Below, in pieces: positions 1 to 7,778 of a stretch of 38,848 nucleotides of DNA. The stretch is from a virus. The translations under genes and the position numbers were made by a program. Every line of letters starts with the position of its first letter. Positions within the stretch are counted from its first letter, which is position 1. Location of the stretch: the IMG/VR virus record IMGVR_UViG_3300031565_000140, positions 1-38,848 of that record; one strand, given 5' to 3'. The notes under the pieces are model-generated. The model was given only the letters and a program-made list of their open reading frames with translations, was not told the DNA's origin and ran no database searches.

Positions 1-214
1 CTTTGACAACGGTTTCCATAGATTTTTGGAGTTGTTCTAAAGCGATTTCCATTTTATGGATGTTTTCACTGAAAACAAACCATTGATTGTTTTTTATCTT
101 GGCTTCACCATAAAAATGAATTTTTTCAGCCATTGGGTTGAATGCTATTCTGATTCTCTGGTCCTTTTCGGTTTCAATTTCCGGGTTTTTTTCTATTTTA
201 ACTATCCATTCCAT
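1..214 (-). CDS. Hypothetical protein, partial at the window edge
   Basis: An open minus-strand frame runs from an ATG at 212-214 off the left edge, giving at least 71 residues that begin MEWIVKIEKN. The visible part is mixed alpha/beta with a central beta-like stretch (KIHFYGEAKI) and a charged helical end (ALEQLQKSME). It starts two bases downstream of the stop of the preceding gene, the tight spacing used throughout this operon, which supports it as real. I recognise no domain. The C-terminus lies outside the window. Confidence 0.6.
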   Translation of the reverse strand, partial: MEWIVKIEKNPEIETEKDQRIRIAFNPMAEKIHFYGEAKIKNNQWFVFSENIHKMEIALEQLQKSMETVVK

Positions 215-216
215 AT

Positions 217-474
217 CTAATGTTCATTTATTATATATATTTGTTGATTACGATATATTTCAGCAACATCCTGTTCCCAATTCTTCATTAAATCATCCTT
301 CATTTGTTGGGAGACAATCATAAGGGTTGCTTTATATTTCTTATTATAATCCGTGTACATAACAAAGGAACTATCTCCCAAAACCGTGTCACCACGTCTT
401 CTAATTCTTCTGTAAGCACACCATTTCCTATACTTTAGATGTAGTTCAGCACACCATTTTCTCTTAAATCTCAT
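217..474 (-). CDS. Small basic hypothetical protein
   Basis: An 85-residue protein with a strongly basic, Cys/Trp-containing N-terminal third (MRFKRKWCAEL, then KYRKWCAYRRIRRRG), suggesting nucleic-acid contact, and a neutral to acidic C-terminal half. Two similar RKWCA segments about 14 residues apart form a short internal repeat. It lies between two tightly packed genes of the same strand (gap of 2 bases on each side), so it is probably co-transcribed with them. No family is recognised. The start is the only early Met. Confidence 0.6.
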   Translation of the reverse strand: MRFKRKWCAELHLKYRKWCAYRRIRRRGDTVLGDSSFVMYTDYNKKYKATLMIVSQQMKDDLMKNWEQDVAEIYRNQQIYIINEH

Positions 475-476
475 AA

Positions 477-1025
477 TTATTGAGTTGTTACATCTGCAAT
501 TTCAAAATAAATCACGGTGACTTCATTACTGACATCTAAATCGGGATAGTATTTCTTCATGTCTTCGTAGAAATCAGTCCAATCATTAAAACCTTCGGCT
601 TTAATGACATCATCATCCACATTCACCACTTGAACGTATCTGACCTCGGTTACTCCGACTTCATATCTTAATCCAATGTCTTTTGAGCCAATGAATAAGA
701 GTCGTCCGAGTTGAATATCTCGTCTACCTAACCTAACAGTTACTCGCTCACCATCACCACCAATTATTGCCAACAACAAATCATCATCTAATTTGAGAAA
801 TTGTAGTGGTGTTGCTGGAATAGGCACATCGTTTTCATCAACTAGTCCAGCATCTCGCCATTTTTTGAGGGTTTTCAGTTTTTCAATTTCCTTTTGAATC
901 GCAGTTTCTTTACCAATCATATCACCAGCACAGAGTTCACTTCCATACATATCCCATGATGCTTTATTGCTTGCTTTTAATTCTTCGAGTTCCTTTTCAA
1001 GTTCTTCAATTGTCTTGTCTTTCAT
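477..1025 (-). CDS. Hypothetical protein with C-terminal ASCH-like domain
   Basis: A 182-residue protein. Residues 1-55 form a charged helix (EELEKELEELK). The last ~65 residues carry the pattern VIKAEGFNDWTDFYEDMKKYYP followed by a final VTVIYFEI beta strand. This resembles ASCH domains, PUA-like folds proposed to bind RNA or modified nucleotides, where an EGF-x(4)-eF segment and a terminal strand are typical. That assignment is from pattern only. The gene overlaps the SLOG-family gene upstream by 20 bases. A role in nucleotide or RNA metabolism is inference. Confidence 0.6.
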   Translation of the reverse strand: MKDKTIEELEKELEELKASNKASWDMYGSELCAGDMIGKETAIQKEIEKLKTLKKWRDAGLVDENDVPIPATPLQFLKLDDDLLLAIIGGDGERVTVRLGRRDIQLGRLLFIGSKDIGLRYEVGVTEVRYVQVVNVDDDVIKAEGFNDWTDFYEDMKKYYPDLDVSNEVTVIYFEIADVTTQ

Positions 1026-1368
1026 AATACAATATTCTTATTTCAATTAATTCTTTTTTTGCTATGTCTATCATGTGTTGTGTTCCCCGGCTCTCACCAT
1101 CCCAGAACGCAATCAGGGCATCGGCATAATCAGCCATTTCTTCATTTCTTAGGTATCCCGCACTTTTTCCGTGACTTCCCCAATCTGCCGGGAACCTTTT
1201 AACAGGATATCCACGTTCAGCAGCATAGTGTTCACCGAGCTTATCCGCACCCCTTGCAGTACCACTAACGATTTCGATATTATCTTTGTTCTGTAAAAGA
1301 TAATCACAATAACTACGAAGTTTTTCATAATCATCAAAATCTCTACCGCCAGCAATTATTACTTTCAT
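1006..1368 (-). CDS. SLOG-family protein (DUF2493/YspA-like)
   Basis: A 120-residue protein with the signature of the DUF2493/YspA branch of the SLOG superfamily: N-terminal MKVIIAGGRDF with the glycine-rich nucleotide-binding turn, then SGTARGADKLGEHYA (residues ~36-50), and a later DALIAFWDGESRGT segment near residue 86. SLOG proteins bind nucleotides or related ligands through a Rossmann-like fold and occur widely in phages. The actual ligand cannot be read from sequence. It is full length for the family and overlaps the upstream gene by 4 bases (ATGA-type coupling). Confidence 0.85.
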   Translation of the reverse strand: MKVIIAGGRDFDDYEKLRSYCDYLLQNKDNIEIVSGTARGADKLGEHYAAERGYPVKRFPADWGSHGKSAGYLRNEEMADYADALIAFWDGESRGTQHMIDIAKKELIEIRILYYERQDN

Positions 1369-1727
1369 TTTACTGTTTCAGGTTTCTCGTTTTTGTTCAT
1401 ACCTTTTGCTATTCCCAAACCGATTTCAACACGTAACAACTGTGCTTTTAAGATTTTCATCCTTCTTTCGGTTCGTTTGATATAATTCGTCATGGCTTCT
1501 TCCTTGGTTGGATAAGCATAACGTTTCTTAGCGGTTTTCGAAACCCATCTTGAATCTCCATGAAAACTATCGAGAGTCCCATAACCAATCCAATATCCTT
1601 TAGGTGTTTCTCTATGAAGATTAAACTCACTAAGTACAATATTCACGTTTGGTATTCTTGGTGAATAATATTCGCCATCATGGTCCATACTCGCATAACT
1701 AACCGCTTCGTATCTATAAAATTTCAT
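1365..1727 (-). CDS. Hypothetical protein
   Basis: A 120-residue protein beginning MKFYRYEAVSYAS, rich in aromatic residues in its N-terminal two thirds and ending in a basic helical segment (KRTERRMKILKAQLLR). I chose the ATG at 1727 because it follows the helicase stop (1738) after a short gap. In-frame ATGs at 1748, 1760 and 1766 overlap the helicase gene by 11, 23 and 29 bases, so the start is uncertain. The segment WVSKTAKKRYAYPTKEEA suggests a conserved globular phage protein, but I can name no function. Confidence 0.65.
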   Translation of the reverse strand: MKFYRYEAVSYASMDHDGEYYSPRIPNVNIVLSEFNLHRETPKGYWIGYGTLDSFHGDSRWVSKTAKKRYAYPTKEEAMTNYIKRTERRMKILKAQLLRVEIGLGIAKGMNKNEKPETVK

Positions 1728-1737
1728 AACGTCATAT

Positions 1738-3219
1738 TTAGGTGTCATCAGTCCACTCATTATCAAAAATCAAATCAAGTCTAGCTCTGGTATATGCAAC
1801 ATACTGGAGATTCTTTTCCTGAATTGCTTGCCAAGGCTTCGAAACTTGCATTGGTAATAGGTCCGGGCGTATAATAAATACCCTGTTGGCTTCTAAACCC
1901 TTTATTTTATGTACCGTACTCAGTACAATACCCTGTATTTCATCGGTAAATATAGATTTTATCTTATATTTCAAGTCCAGAATGCTGTCAGCAAGTCTGG
2001 CAAGAAACAATAATGTGTCTACTTTATCTTCAAGAGTTGTATATCCACTATGTTCTTTTGGGTTTAGAATGCCTTCTTTTTTCAAGTCGTGTCGATAGGT
2101 TTGGAGTTCGGCTTCCCAGAACCGGATTAGAGCGTCAATATTGTTGATTTTGCCGATTAATTCAATCAAGTGGACCCCAATGTCACTTCCCTTGATAATT
2201 GCCTTCTTACGCTGCGTAAGGTACTCGAAAAAGAGTTTTACGAGTGGCATAGTTGTTCGACACAGAACAAAATCACCACTCTGTGCTTCTTCGAGAACAT
2301 TACCTTCTCTAACACTACCTTCTGGTGCGTCTGGAAGTGCTTTTATGTCGGGAACGATTTCCTGTGCTTTCCTGATTACTGCTTGTGAACACCGGAATGA
2401 AACTGAAAGTGGTAATGTTTTAGTGTTGGGAAATTTCTCAAACCATTCAAATGATTTTTCATCGGCAGCATTAAACCCATAGATGCCCTGAAAGAAATCA
2501 CCAACACATATTAATCTACCCTGAAGTTTTTTGGTTTTCCTGTCATGCTTCAATACTTTTTCAATGATTCTGATTTGACAACGGTTCAAATCCTGTACTT
2601 CATCAACAAACACATAGTCTTGTGGAAAGAACCAGATGCTGTTATCAATTGCTGGTAGAAATATCATATCGGTAAAATCATATGTTTTCCTATCAGTACT
2701 CATTACATCCAAAACCTTAAGTACTCGTTTAATATCTTTGGGTTTGTTAATTGGAATGTCGTATCGGTCTGCGACATAAGATACATATTCCGGTTTAAGT
2801 GTAAGGGTTAATCGGCAGAGGTTAGCGAGTTTCTTGATGTCGTTGAGATAAAAGAAAATATCCTCTTCTTTCATTTCTTCATCGAGTTTCCAGTTCTTGG
2901 CTTTCTTCTGGATAATCTTATCGGCTTTGAATTCATCGAACTGTATTCTATCTCCGTATTTCCTCTTAATTGCTGATACTCCAAGACCATATGTAGTATA
3001 ACATCTCACTCCTTCCGGTAATTTGGTTTTGAGTTCTTCTTGAATGTGCTTATTAAATGCCAGAAACATTATGGATTTATCCATAGGTAGTTGTTTTACT
3101 GCTTCAACGATGGTGGTGGTTTTACCTGCACCAGCATATGCTTTAATTAAAACGTTTTCCTGTCTTTTCTTCGTGAATAAAAAAATTCTCTCCTGTTCTT
3201 TTGTTGGTTTGAAACTCAT
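1738..3219 (-). CDS. Superfamily 1 (UvrD/Rep-like) DNA helicase
   Basis: A 493-residue helicase with the SF1A motifs in order: TKEQ Q-motif (6-9), Walker A AYAGAGKTT (27-35), motif Ia FLAFNKHIQ (52-60), Walker B DEVQD (206-210), motif III GDFFQGIYGFNAAD (240-253), motif IV SFRCSQAV (274-281), motif V STVHKIKGLE (434-443) and motif VI YVAYTRAR (473-480). All catalytic elements, including the motif VI arginine, are present, so it should be an active 3'-5'-type ATP-dependent translocase or helicase. It is short for UvrD (~720 aa) because the 1B/2B insertions are reduced, closer to T4 Dda in size. It probably acts in phage replication or recombination. The next gene downstream starts within or just after its 3' end. 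Confidence 0.92.
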   Translation of the reverse strand: MSFKPTKEQERIFLFTKKRQENVLIKAYAGAGKTTTIVEAVKQLPMDKSIMFLAFNKHIQEELKTKLPEGVRCYTTYGLGVSAIKRKYGDRIQFDEFKADKIIQKKAKNWKLDEEMKEEDIFFYLNDIKKLANLCRLTLTLKPEYVSYVADRYDIPINKPKDIKRVLKVLDVMSTDRKTYDFTDMIFLPAIDNSIWFFPQDYVFVDEVQDLNRCQIRIIEKVLKHDRKTKKLQGRLICVGDFFQGIYGFNAADEKSFEWFEKFPNTKTLPLSVSFRCSQAVIRKAQEIVPDIKALPDAPEGSVREGNVLEEAQSGDFVLCRTTMPLVKLFFEYLTQRKKAIIKGSDIGVHLIELIGKINNIDALIRFWEAELQTYRHDLKKEGILNPKEHSGYTTLEDKVDTLLFLARLADSILDLKYKIKSIFTDEIQGIVLSTVHKIKGLEANRVFIIRPDLLPMQVSKPWQAIQEKNLQYVAYTRARLDLIFDNEWTDDT

Positions 3220-3482
3220 GCTTTAATCGTTATTTTCGTTTCTTTAATACTGAAATCATTCTCATCATATGACATATCTGGATACTGAATGCTTGAAGGA
3301 TGAAACTTGAGTTTTTCCAGTGGAATAACTTCATTAATCTCTTTAAATGACAAACCTTCAGGATTTCTTGTTTTCATTTGTGTTTCGATAACATCCATAA
3401 TTTCAGCATATTGCTCGTCTCGCAATGTATTTGTTTCGATATCGATTTCGAAATTGATTTTATGTATCATATCTTTACCCAA
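3216..3482 (-). CDS. Hypothetical protein
   Basis: An 88-residue acidic protein with no recognisable domain. The N-terminal half has an alternating beta-like segment (KINFEIDIETN) followed by a helix. The C-terminus ends with KETKITIKA. It overlaps the helicase by 4 bases and the upstream gene by 16 bases. A second in-frame ATG (3470, MIHKINFE) would reduce the upstream overlap to 4 bases and is an equally likely start. Position within the tightly overlapped minus-strand operon is the main support. Confidence 0.6.
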   Translation of the reverse strand: MGKDMIHKINFEIDIETNTLRDEQYAEIMDVIETQMKTRNPEGLSFKEINEVIPLEKLKFHPSSIQYPDMSYDENDFSIKETKITIKA

Positions 3483-3964
3483 TGTTCGTTTGTAATTCCA
3501 TCAACTAACTCATATATCTCATCTATAAGATAAGGTCTTCCTGTGAGTTTGTTTTCTTCTGGGACAATCCCTACTCTTAATCTCTCGACTCTTTTAAAAA
3601 GTTTATCACCATAAAGAATATTGATGTCGGGAAGTGCATCTCGTTCCTCAATAGATTCAACATGGAGGTGACAAGCATTTCCAGCCATCATCAAAGCAAG
3701 TTCCCCTTGCACAGTCATACCCTCATATAAGATTGCTGCGACTTCATCACCGAATTGACCAAGTAGTCTTTCGGCTTCATCTATCGCAACACTGGTCTGA
3801 TTGTCGAGTTCATCCTTTTTACGATTCAATAAGTCCTGAAGCATCCATCTAGTGACTTCGAGTGCGAAAAAGCGGTCTTCTGGTTTCTGTTCGTAATCAT
3901 CTGGCAGTCCAATGTAGGGTCTCCCCTGTTCATTTAAACCAATCTCATATTCAATTTTATACAT
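3467..3964 (-). CDS. Hypothetical protein
   Basis: A 165-residue acidic protein. It starts MYKIEYEIGLNEQGRPYIGLP, has a long helical centre (residues ~30-75, rich in E/L/R), and ends with a compact segment around GRPYLIDEIYELVDG. The phrase GRPYI/GRPYL occurs twice (residues 14-18 and ~142-146), in N- and C-terminal regions that may be structurally related. It overlaps the upstream metallopeptidase-like gene by 8 bases, so the two are likely translationally coupled. No function recognised. Confidence 0.65.
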   Translation of the reverse strand: MYKIEYEIGLNEQGRPYIGLPDDYEQKPEDRFFALEVTRWMLQDLLNRKKDELDNQTSVAIDEAERLLGQFGDEVAAILYEGMTVQGELALMMAGNACHLHVESIEERDALPDINILYGDKLFKRVERLRVGIVPEENKLTGRPYLIDEIYELVDGITNEHWVKI

Positions 3965-4715
3965 GTTCTAAGTTTTTAGGGTCATACCAGCCAATTTTTA
4001 GGTCTTTCTGACAGTTTAGACAATATTCTTTACCATCGCTAATACACCAAGCATCTATTGTCATACACATCGCTGTTTCCACCCCACATTTAGCGCATTT
4101 ACACAAATCTTTTGATTTTGGTACTAATCGCTTAAGGGTTTCCTCTGTTATTGAAAATTTAGAATTTGGGTATTGGATATCCAGAATTTCACATGCAAAT
4201 GTATTGGCTTCGACTTCCAGAGGGTCTACTTCATGAAAAACGTGTTCAACACTCCTGAGTGTATACGGATATTGATTCAACCACATCTCCCGGTTTTTAT
4301 TATCAAGACATGATAATATTTGGGGATTATGGGATTGTACGTGGTGTCTGAATTCGTGGAATAATAACCATAAGAATGCCACGACTTTATGGTCTTCCTC
4401 TAAATCGAGATGAAGCGTTAACACACCTTTCTCTTCATCATAGATTCCGAGTTTTTTGGTTTTCTTTAACCAAGGGTTATCACCTCTCACCAATTCCTTT
4501 ACAACTATTTTAAATGGTAGATATTTAAGTAGGTCCGGTCTTTTCTGAACCAGAATTTGGGAAAACAAGTGACAGGGTATGGCGATGTTGTCTTTATATG
4601 GTGTTTCATAACTGATGTCCAGCACATTCATCACAAACAAGTCCTCACTAACTTTCTCATTTAACTTTTGATACTTCTTAATATCGGCTTTCCTATATGC
4701 AACGTCTTTTCTCAT
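3957..4715 (-). CDS. Zinc metallopeptidase-like protein with C-terminal zinc ribbon
   Basis: A 252-residue protein with HEFRH (120-124), a perfect HExxH zinc-binding and catalytic motif on a hydrophobic helix (VAFLWLLFHEFRHHVQ). A downstream EVEANTFACEIL (167-178) can supply the third zinc ligand (E169), as in ImmA/IrrE-type gluzincin peptidases. The C-terminal 50 residues add Cys pairs CAKC (207-210) and CLNC (232-235), a likely structural zinc ribbon. It is the first gene of the minus-strand operon that reads to the left edge, with a host-type promoter directly upstream. ImmA-like peptidases cut repressors in mobile elements; whether this one has a host or phage target is unknown. Confidence 0.7.
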   Translation of the reverse strand: MRKDVAYRKADIKKYQKLNEKVSEDLFVMNVLDISYETPYKDNIAIPCHLFSQILVQKRPDLLKYLPFKIVVKELVRGDNPWLKKTKKLGIYDEEKGVLTLHLDLEEDHKVVAFLWLLFHEFRHHVQSHNPQILSCLDNKNREMWLNQYPYTLRSVEHVFHEVDPLEVEANTFACEILDIQYPNSKFSITEETLKRLVPKSKDLCKCAKCGVETAMCMTIDAWCISDGKEYCLNCQKDLKIGWYDPKNLEHV

Positions 4716-4733
4716 ACCTTATTGAGTTAACTA

Positions 4734-4764
4734 CAAATATATAACAATCTTTTGAGAATGAAAC
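4734..4764 (-). promoter_or_regulatory. Host-type (Bacteroidetes sigma-ABfA-like) promoter
   Basis: On the minus strand TATATTTG (plus 4741-4734) matches the Bacteroidetes -7 element TAnnTTTG. Nineteen bases upstream (plus 4764-4761) is GTTT, a partial -33 match. The start codon at 4715 follows after 18 bases. It would drive the metallopeptidase/helicase operon. Confidence 0.55.
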
Positions 4765-4786
4765 CATTTTTTAAAAAAACTTTCAA

Positions 4787-4794
4787 GTATTTAT
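4787..4794 (+). promoter_or_regulatory. Late promoter box GTATTTAT
   Basis: GTATTTAT followed by TAGAAAAC, ending 16 bases before the ATG of the neck-like gene at 4811. It is identical to the box upstream of ten other virion genes in the window. It sits back to back with the minus-strand host-type promoter. Confidence 0.75.
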
Positions 4795-4810
4795 TAGAAA
4801 ACATTGCAAT

Positions 4811-5935
4811 ATGGCTTTAATTACCGTAGCAGAAAAAAACAAATTATATCTCAAAGTCAAGCATGAGTTAGGGTATCCCATGAGACCACTTGTGTTACCG
4901 GATGAGAATCTTGATTCTTATTTAGAAATGGCTGTTGAGGATTATTCAGCATTTCTTAACCAATGGATAATTCATCAACAATGGACTAATCTTGAGGGTA
5001 TGAGCAAAGAAACCGGAGATTTCCTTGCAGCATTTACAACCAAATCAAATACTTATATGGAATCATTCACCTATGCGTATAGTCGTCAGGTGGGTATGGG
5101 AACAAATGCTCCAGCAGCACGTGGCTGGGAACTCAAAAGAGATTTTATCACAACTTTAGCACATACTCAACATTATATCATCCCGGCAGGTCGTGAGGTA
5201 AACGAAGTACTATGGGAAACCCCACCACAAATCGATGGTGGACTCGTTGACCCATTTGCATTAAACGCTTGGAGTGCTGGTATGATGGGTATGTCATATC
5301 TTGGTCGTCCCGCATTATATGTACAGCCGACTTTCTCGACTCTGTTAAGCGCACAGGACCGTAGAATGAAACAAAGGGTGTTGCAGTCAATACTAACGTA
5401 CCGCATCACTGGTCTGGCGACTGGTGAAAAGATGTTGCATCTCTATCCGGTTCCTAATGACCGTCATGAAATTGCTGCATCGTGGGGCAAACATTACGCA
5501 GGTAGAAAAGTATGGTATTGGTACTACGACACCGATGGAAGCGAAGAAGACAGAGATAATTGTCTTGAAGAAAATAACGATGTCGTAAAACTACCTTCAG
5601 ACCCACCAACAACTATATTACAATGGGGAAATATGAATGATGTTGCTCGTCAGCAAATAAGAAATTTACTTATCGCCAAGGTGAAAATTGTAATTGGTGG
5701 TGTCAGGGGATTTTATAGTGGTGAACTTGGCGTTGCTGATAAGCAATTAACAATGGATTATCGTCACCTACTCGATGAAGGAGAAAAACTAAAGGAAGAA
5801 ACTGAGAAACTTATTCTTGAGCAATTGGAGAAAATGAGTCAAGCTAATCTAGCTAAAGAACGTGCTGATATTGCAGAAGCGGTTAACAGAGAACGTGGTT
5901 ACCAGCCACCTATGTACCCAATAATTCCGATTTAA
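4811..5935 (+). CDS. Neck / head-tail connector protein, T4 gp13-like
   Basis: A 374-residue protein whose ends follow the plan of T4 gp13, the neck protein that closes the filled head and docks the tail. Near the N-terminus, a short helix is followed by LGYPMRPLVLPDENL, then a helix with DYSAF, comparable to the gp13 segment with LGAP. Near the C-terminus, RQQIRNLLIAKVKIVIGG is followed by DKQLTMDYRHLLDEG and a long E/K-rich helix. The family is usually ~300 residues, so this is longer in the middle. The assignment is by pattern, supported by the adjacent gp14-like gene and an upstream late promoter. It starts at the first ATG after the late box, with no Shine-Dalgarno sequence. Confidence 0.6.
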   Translation: MALITVAEKNKLYLKVKHELGYPMRPLVLPDENLDSYLEMAVEDYSAFLNQWIIHQQWTNLEGMSKETGDFLAAFTTKSNTYMESFTYAYSRQVGMGTNAPAARGWELKRDFITTLAHTQHYIIPAGREVNEVLWETPPQIDGGLVDPFALNAWSAGMMGMSYLGRPALYVQPTFSTLLSAQDRRMKQRVLQSILTYRITGLATGEKMLHLYPVPNDRHEIAASWGKHYAGRKVWYWYYDTDGSEEDRDNCLEENNDVVKLPSDPPTTILQWGNMNDVARQQIRNLLIAKVKIVIGGVRGFYSGELGVADKQLTMDYRHLLDEGEKLKEETEKLILEQLEKMSQANLAKERADIAEAVNRERGYQPPMYPIIPI

Positions 5936-5937
5936 GA

Positions 5938-6285
5938 ATGAAAAATTACGACAAACAACGACTTTTTGAAGTCATGGGTAAATTAGACAATACATTTAAA
6001 CCACATATTATTAATTGGAAACTGTTACACGACCAATTAATGTTGAATACCGAAATTATTAAAGAGGGGTGGAGAAGTGTAAGAAAAAATGAGGCAGCAA
6101 GTGTTAGCAATTTAACCCATGAATATGGATTATTAACACCAGATGAATTACAGCGTCTTAAAGATTCTGGATTAATTAAATTTGGTAGTTTTTCGAATCT
6201 TATGTCTTCATTTCCAATTATTGATGATGAAAAATATTTTAATTTCGATACTTTTAAAATGAAGGGTACTGAAATATTAAATTAA
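5938..6285 (+). CDS. Small virion-region protein with KQRLFEVM N-terminal motif
   Basis: A 115-residue protein starting 2 bases after the neck gene. Residues 6-22 (KQRLFEVMGKLDNTFKP) match the N-terminus of the 283-residue protein at 6892 (KQRLLEVMRKVNPEFKP), although the remainders of the two proteins are unrelated. A shared short N-terminal tag on different bodies suggests a targeting or processing signal rather than a domain. The body contains LTPDELQRLKDSGLIKFGSF, a helix-turn segment. Function unknown; location in the late neck operon argues for a virion or head-internal role. Confidence 0.65.
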   Translation: MKNYDKQRLFEVMGKLDNTFKPHIINWKLLHDQLMLNTEIIKEGWRSVRKNEAASVSNLTHEYGLLTPDELQRLKDSGLIKFGSFSNLMSSFPIIDDEKYFNFDTFKMKGTEILN

Positions 6286-6287
6286 TG

Positions 6288-6332
6288 ATGAAAATAATTG
6301 ATGTAATTAACGAGGAAACGTGGGAACAATGA
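6288..6332 (+). CDS. Possible 14-residue peptide ORF before the gp14-like gene
   Basis: ATG at 6288 (with a second ATG directly upstream at 6285) opens a 14-codon frame, MKIIDVINEETWEQ, whose TGA overlaps the ATG at 6329 as ATGA. It fills the only gap between the two genes. It could be a leader peptide coupling translation or a remnant of an N-terminal tag. It could equally be chance. Confidence 0.15.
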   Translation: MKIIDVINEETWEQ

Positions 6333-6886
6333 AAAAGAAGAAACAATTAATCGACCTTGAGGATAATAGGATGGGGATGTTCATGAGTGAGAACTCATTT
6401 GATTTGGATGTGATGTATGGTAGAAACTTTCTTCAAACCGACAATGCTCAGACGGTTAAAATCCATAAAATTAATATCGTGGAAACCAAAGTGCATAGTT
6501 TATACGGACAGGCGAAAACCAAGGATAAGAAGTTTATGGCTCCTGTCGAACTAAGTGTTATGGTTACCATTGAGGATGGTAAACAAGAATATTATGGTGG
6601 TACTCTGGGTGGTATCAGTCGTGATGACAGTGGGAATATTAGTTTTGGGGTCTATCTCAAGGAACTCGAAGAAAAAGAAATTGAAATCGATAGAGGTGAT
6701 ATTATTGAATACAACATGAGTGGTACAAAGAATAGATATTATGAAGTTGAAAGTGCGAACAATGTTACTGATGAAACAAAGAAAACCATAGGAGGTTTCA
6801 AACCATATTGGAAGAGAGTAACCGGAGTTCCGGTGAAAGAAGATGTTGTGCCGTTCTTGAGCGAAACCAAAGGATTTAATATTTAA
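6329..6886 (+). CDS. Probable neck / tail-connector protein (T4 gp14-like)
   Basis: A 185-residue protein. The order of segments recalls T4 gp14: YGRNFLQTDNAQTVKIHKI early, a beta-rich centre, then DRGDIIEYNMSGTKNRYYEV near the C-terminus, comparable to gp14's GDLIYF...FEI strand pair. gp14 joins gp13 to finish the neck. The similarity is weak and rests on position next to a gp13-like gene as much as on sequence. I use ATG 6329 rather than the in-frame GTG at 6320 because ATG overlaps the preceding small frame as ATGA and is followed by a lysine-rich start (MKKKKQ). Confidence 0.5.
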   Translation: MKKKKQLIDLEDNRMGMFMSENSFDLDVMYGRNFLQTDNAQTVKIHKINIVETKVHSLYGQAKTKDKKFMAPVELSVMVTIEDGKQEYYGGTLGGISRDDSGNISFGVYLKELEEKEIEIDRGDIIEYNMSGTKNRYYEVESANNVTDETKKTIGGFKPYWKRVTGVPVKEDVVPFLSETKGFNI

Positions 6887-6891
6887 TTAAA

Positions 6892-7743
6892 ATGGAAAAA
6901 AAACAAAGATTATTAGAGGTTATGAGGAAAGTTAATCCAGAATTCAAACCTAGATTAACAGAAACTGTTGAGTTGAAAAACTTCAGACTTACTGAAGGTG
7001 TTAGTAAATCAAAAACATTCATATTAAACCTTTGGGGGCAAGACGAAGAACTATATTTCGATTTTAATCAATATGGAAATAATGGTGCGTTAGCTGTGCA
7101 GTTAATGTCACCAACAGAAGGTCCATATGCAATGATAAGTGTGAATTTGGATGATTCTGCTGAATTATCACCCGATGAATTCTTCATGAAAGCATGGAGT
7201 GAAAATCAGGAGATTGCCGAACAATTAATTGAAAAGGGCATTGTTCAACCAACAGGTAAACAGGCATCTAGTGGTTTCGTGAATGCACAATCATACAAAT
7301 TAAATCCAATATATAGTAATACCGGAATTGGAGACGTTAGTCTTAATGAAGACCGTGAGAATTTCAAACGTATGAAAAGTTATTTAGTTTATGGTCGTAA
7401 CGGTGAATTTCATGGTCAAACAGACCCAATAGATGAAGAAGAAAGTTATCATATTGAAACCGTTGATGATGTTGTTGCCACACCAGAATTCCAGAAATTC
7501 GCACAGGAAAACAATATCACTAGAGACCAAGTTGGTCGTATGCGAACAGAAACAGTATATATGATGAATGGTGTTGAATTGAGTAAGGAATATTACTCAC
7601 CAAGCCAATCACAAGAACTATATGATACCAAGAACAATATCTGGTATAATTTGAGTGGGCAGCAAATGCGTGACCCTTCAGAGTATGACCAAAGTGGCGA
7701 GGGTTATACACCCTTTGGTGATGAGGGGAATTACGACTATTAG
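6892..7743 (+). CDS. DUF4313-like protein with KQRLLEVM N-terminal motif
   Basis: A 283-residue protein. Residues 4-20 (KQRLLEVMRKVNPEFKP) form the tag shared with the gene at 5938. Residues ~43-137 resemble DUF4313, a domain of Bacteroidetes and Firmicutes mobile elements. The matching elements are NGALAVQLMSPTEGPYAMISVNL, then a helix, then VQPTGKQASSGFVNAQSYKLN. The rest (140-283) is polar, acidic and aromatic, with a low-complexity C-terminus ending in GDEGNYDY. It is the last gene of the neck operon, before a strong terminator. DUF4313 has no settled function; a head-internal, co-injected protein is a hypothesis. Confidence 0.65.
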   Translation: MEKKQRLLEVMRKVNPEFKPRLTETVELKNFRLTEGVSKSKTFILNLWGQDEELYFDFNQYGNNGALAVQLMSPTEGPYAMISVNLDDSAELSPDEFFMKAWSENQEIAEQLIEKGIVQPTGKQASSGFVNAQSYKLNPIYSNTGIGDVSLNEDRENFKRMKSYLVYGRNGEFHGQTDPIDEEESYHIETVDDVVATPEFQKFAQENNITRDQVGRMRTETVYMMNGVELSKEYYSPSQSQELYDTKNNIWYNLSGQQMRDPSEYDQSGEGYTPFGDEGNYDY

Positions 7744-7749
7744 GCTGAC

Positions 7750-7778
7750 AAAAAAAGAGGGTAAGACCCTCTTTTTTT
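7750..7778. terminator. Bidirectional rho-independent terminator
   Basis: Perfect hairpin: A7-GAGGGT, loop AAG, ACCCTC-T7 (13 bp counting the A/T pairs). It lies between convergent genes ending at 7743 (+) and 7777 (-) and has a T-run on both strands, so it can stop transcription from either side. Confidence 0.9.

Noticed and set aside
1874-1881. GTATTTAT on the minus strand inside the helicase gene
   Set aside because: It is inside a coding region ~150 bases before the next gene, which is not a virion gene. It could be an internal promoter, but the evidence is too thin to annotate.
4787-4794. Reading the late box as a T4-type TATAAATA promoter on the opposite strand
   Set aside because: At five of eleven sites this orientation would transcribe antisense through virion genes, while the GTATTTAT orientation always faces a close virion start codon.
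6320-6328. GTG start giving three extra residues on the gp14-like protein
   Set aside because: The ATG at 6329 is stronger and overlaps the preceding small frame as ATGA.
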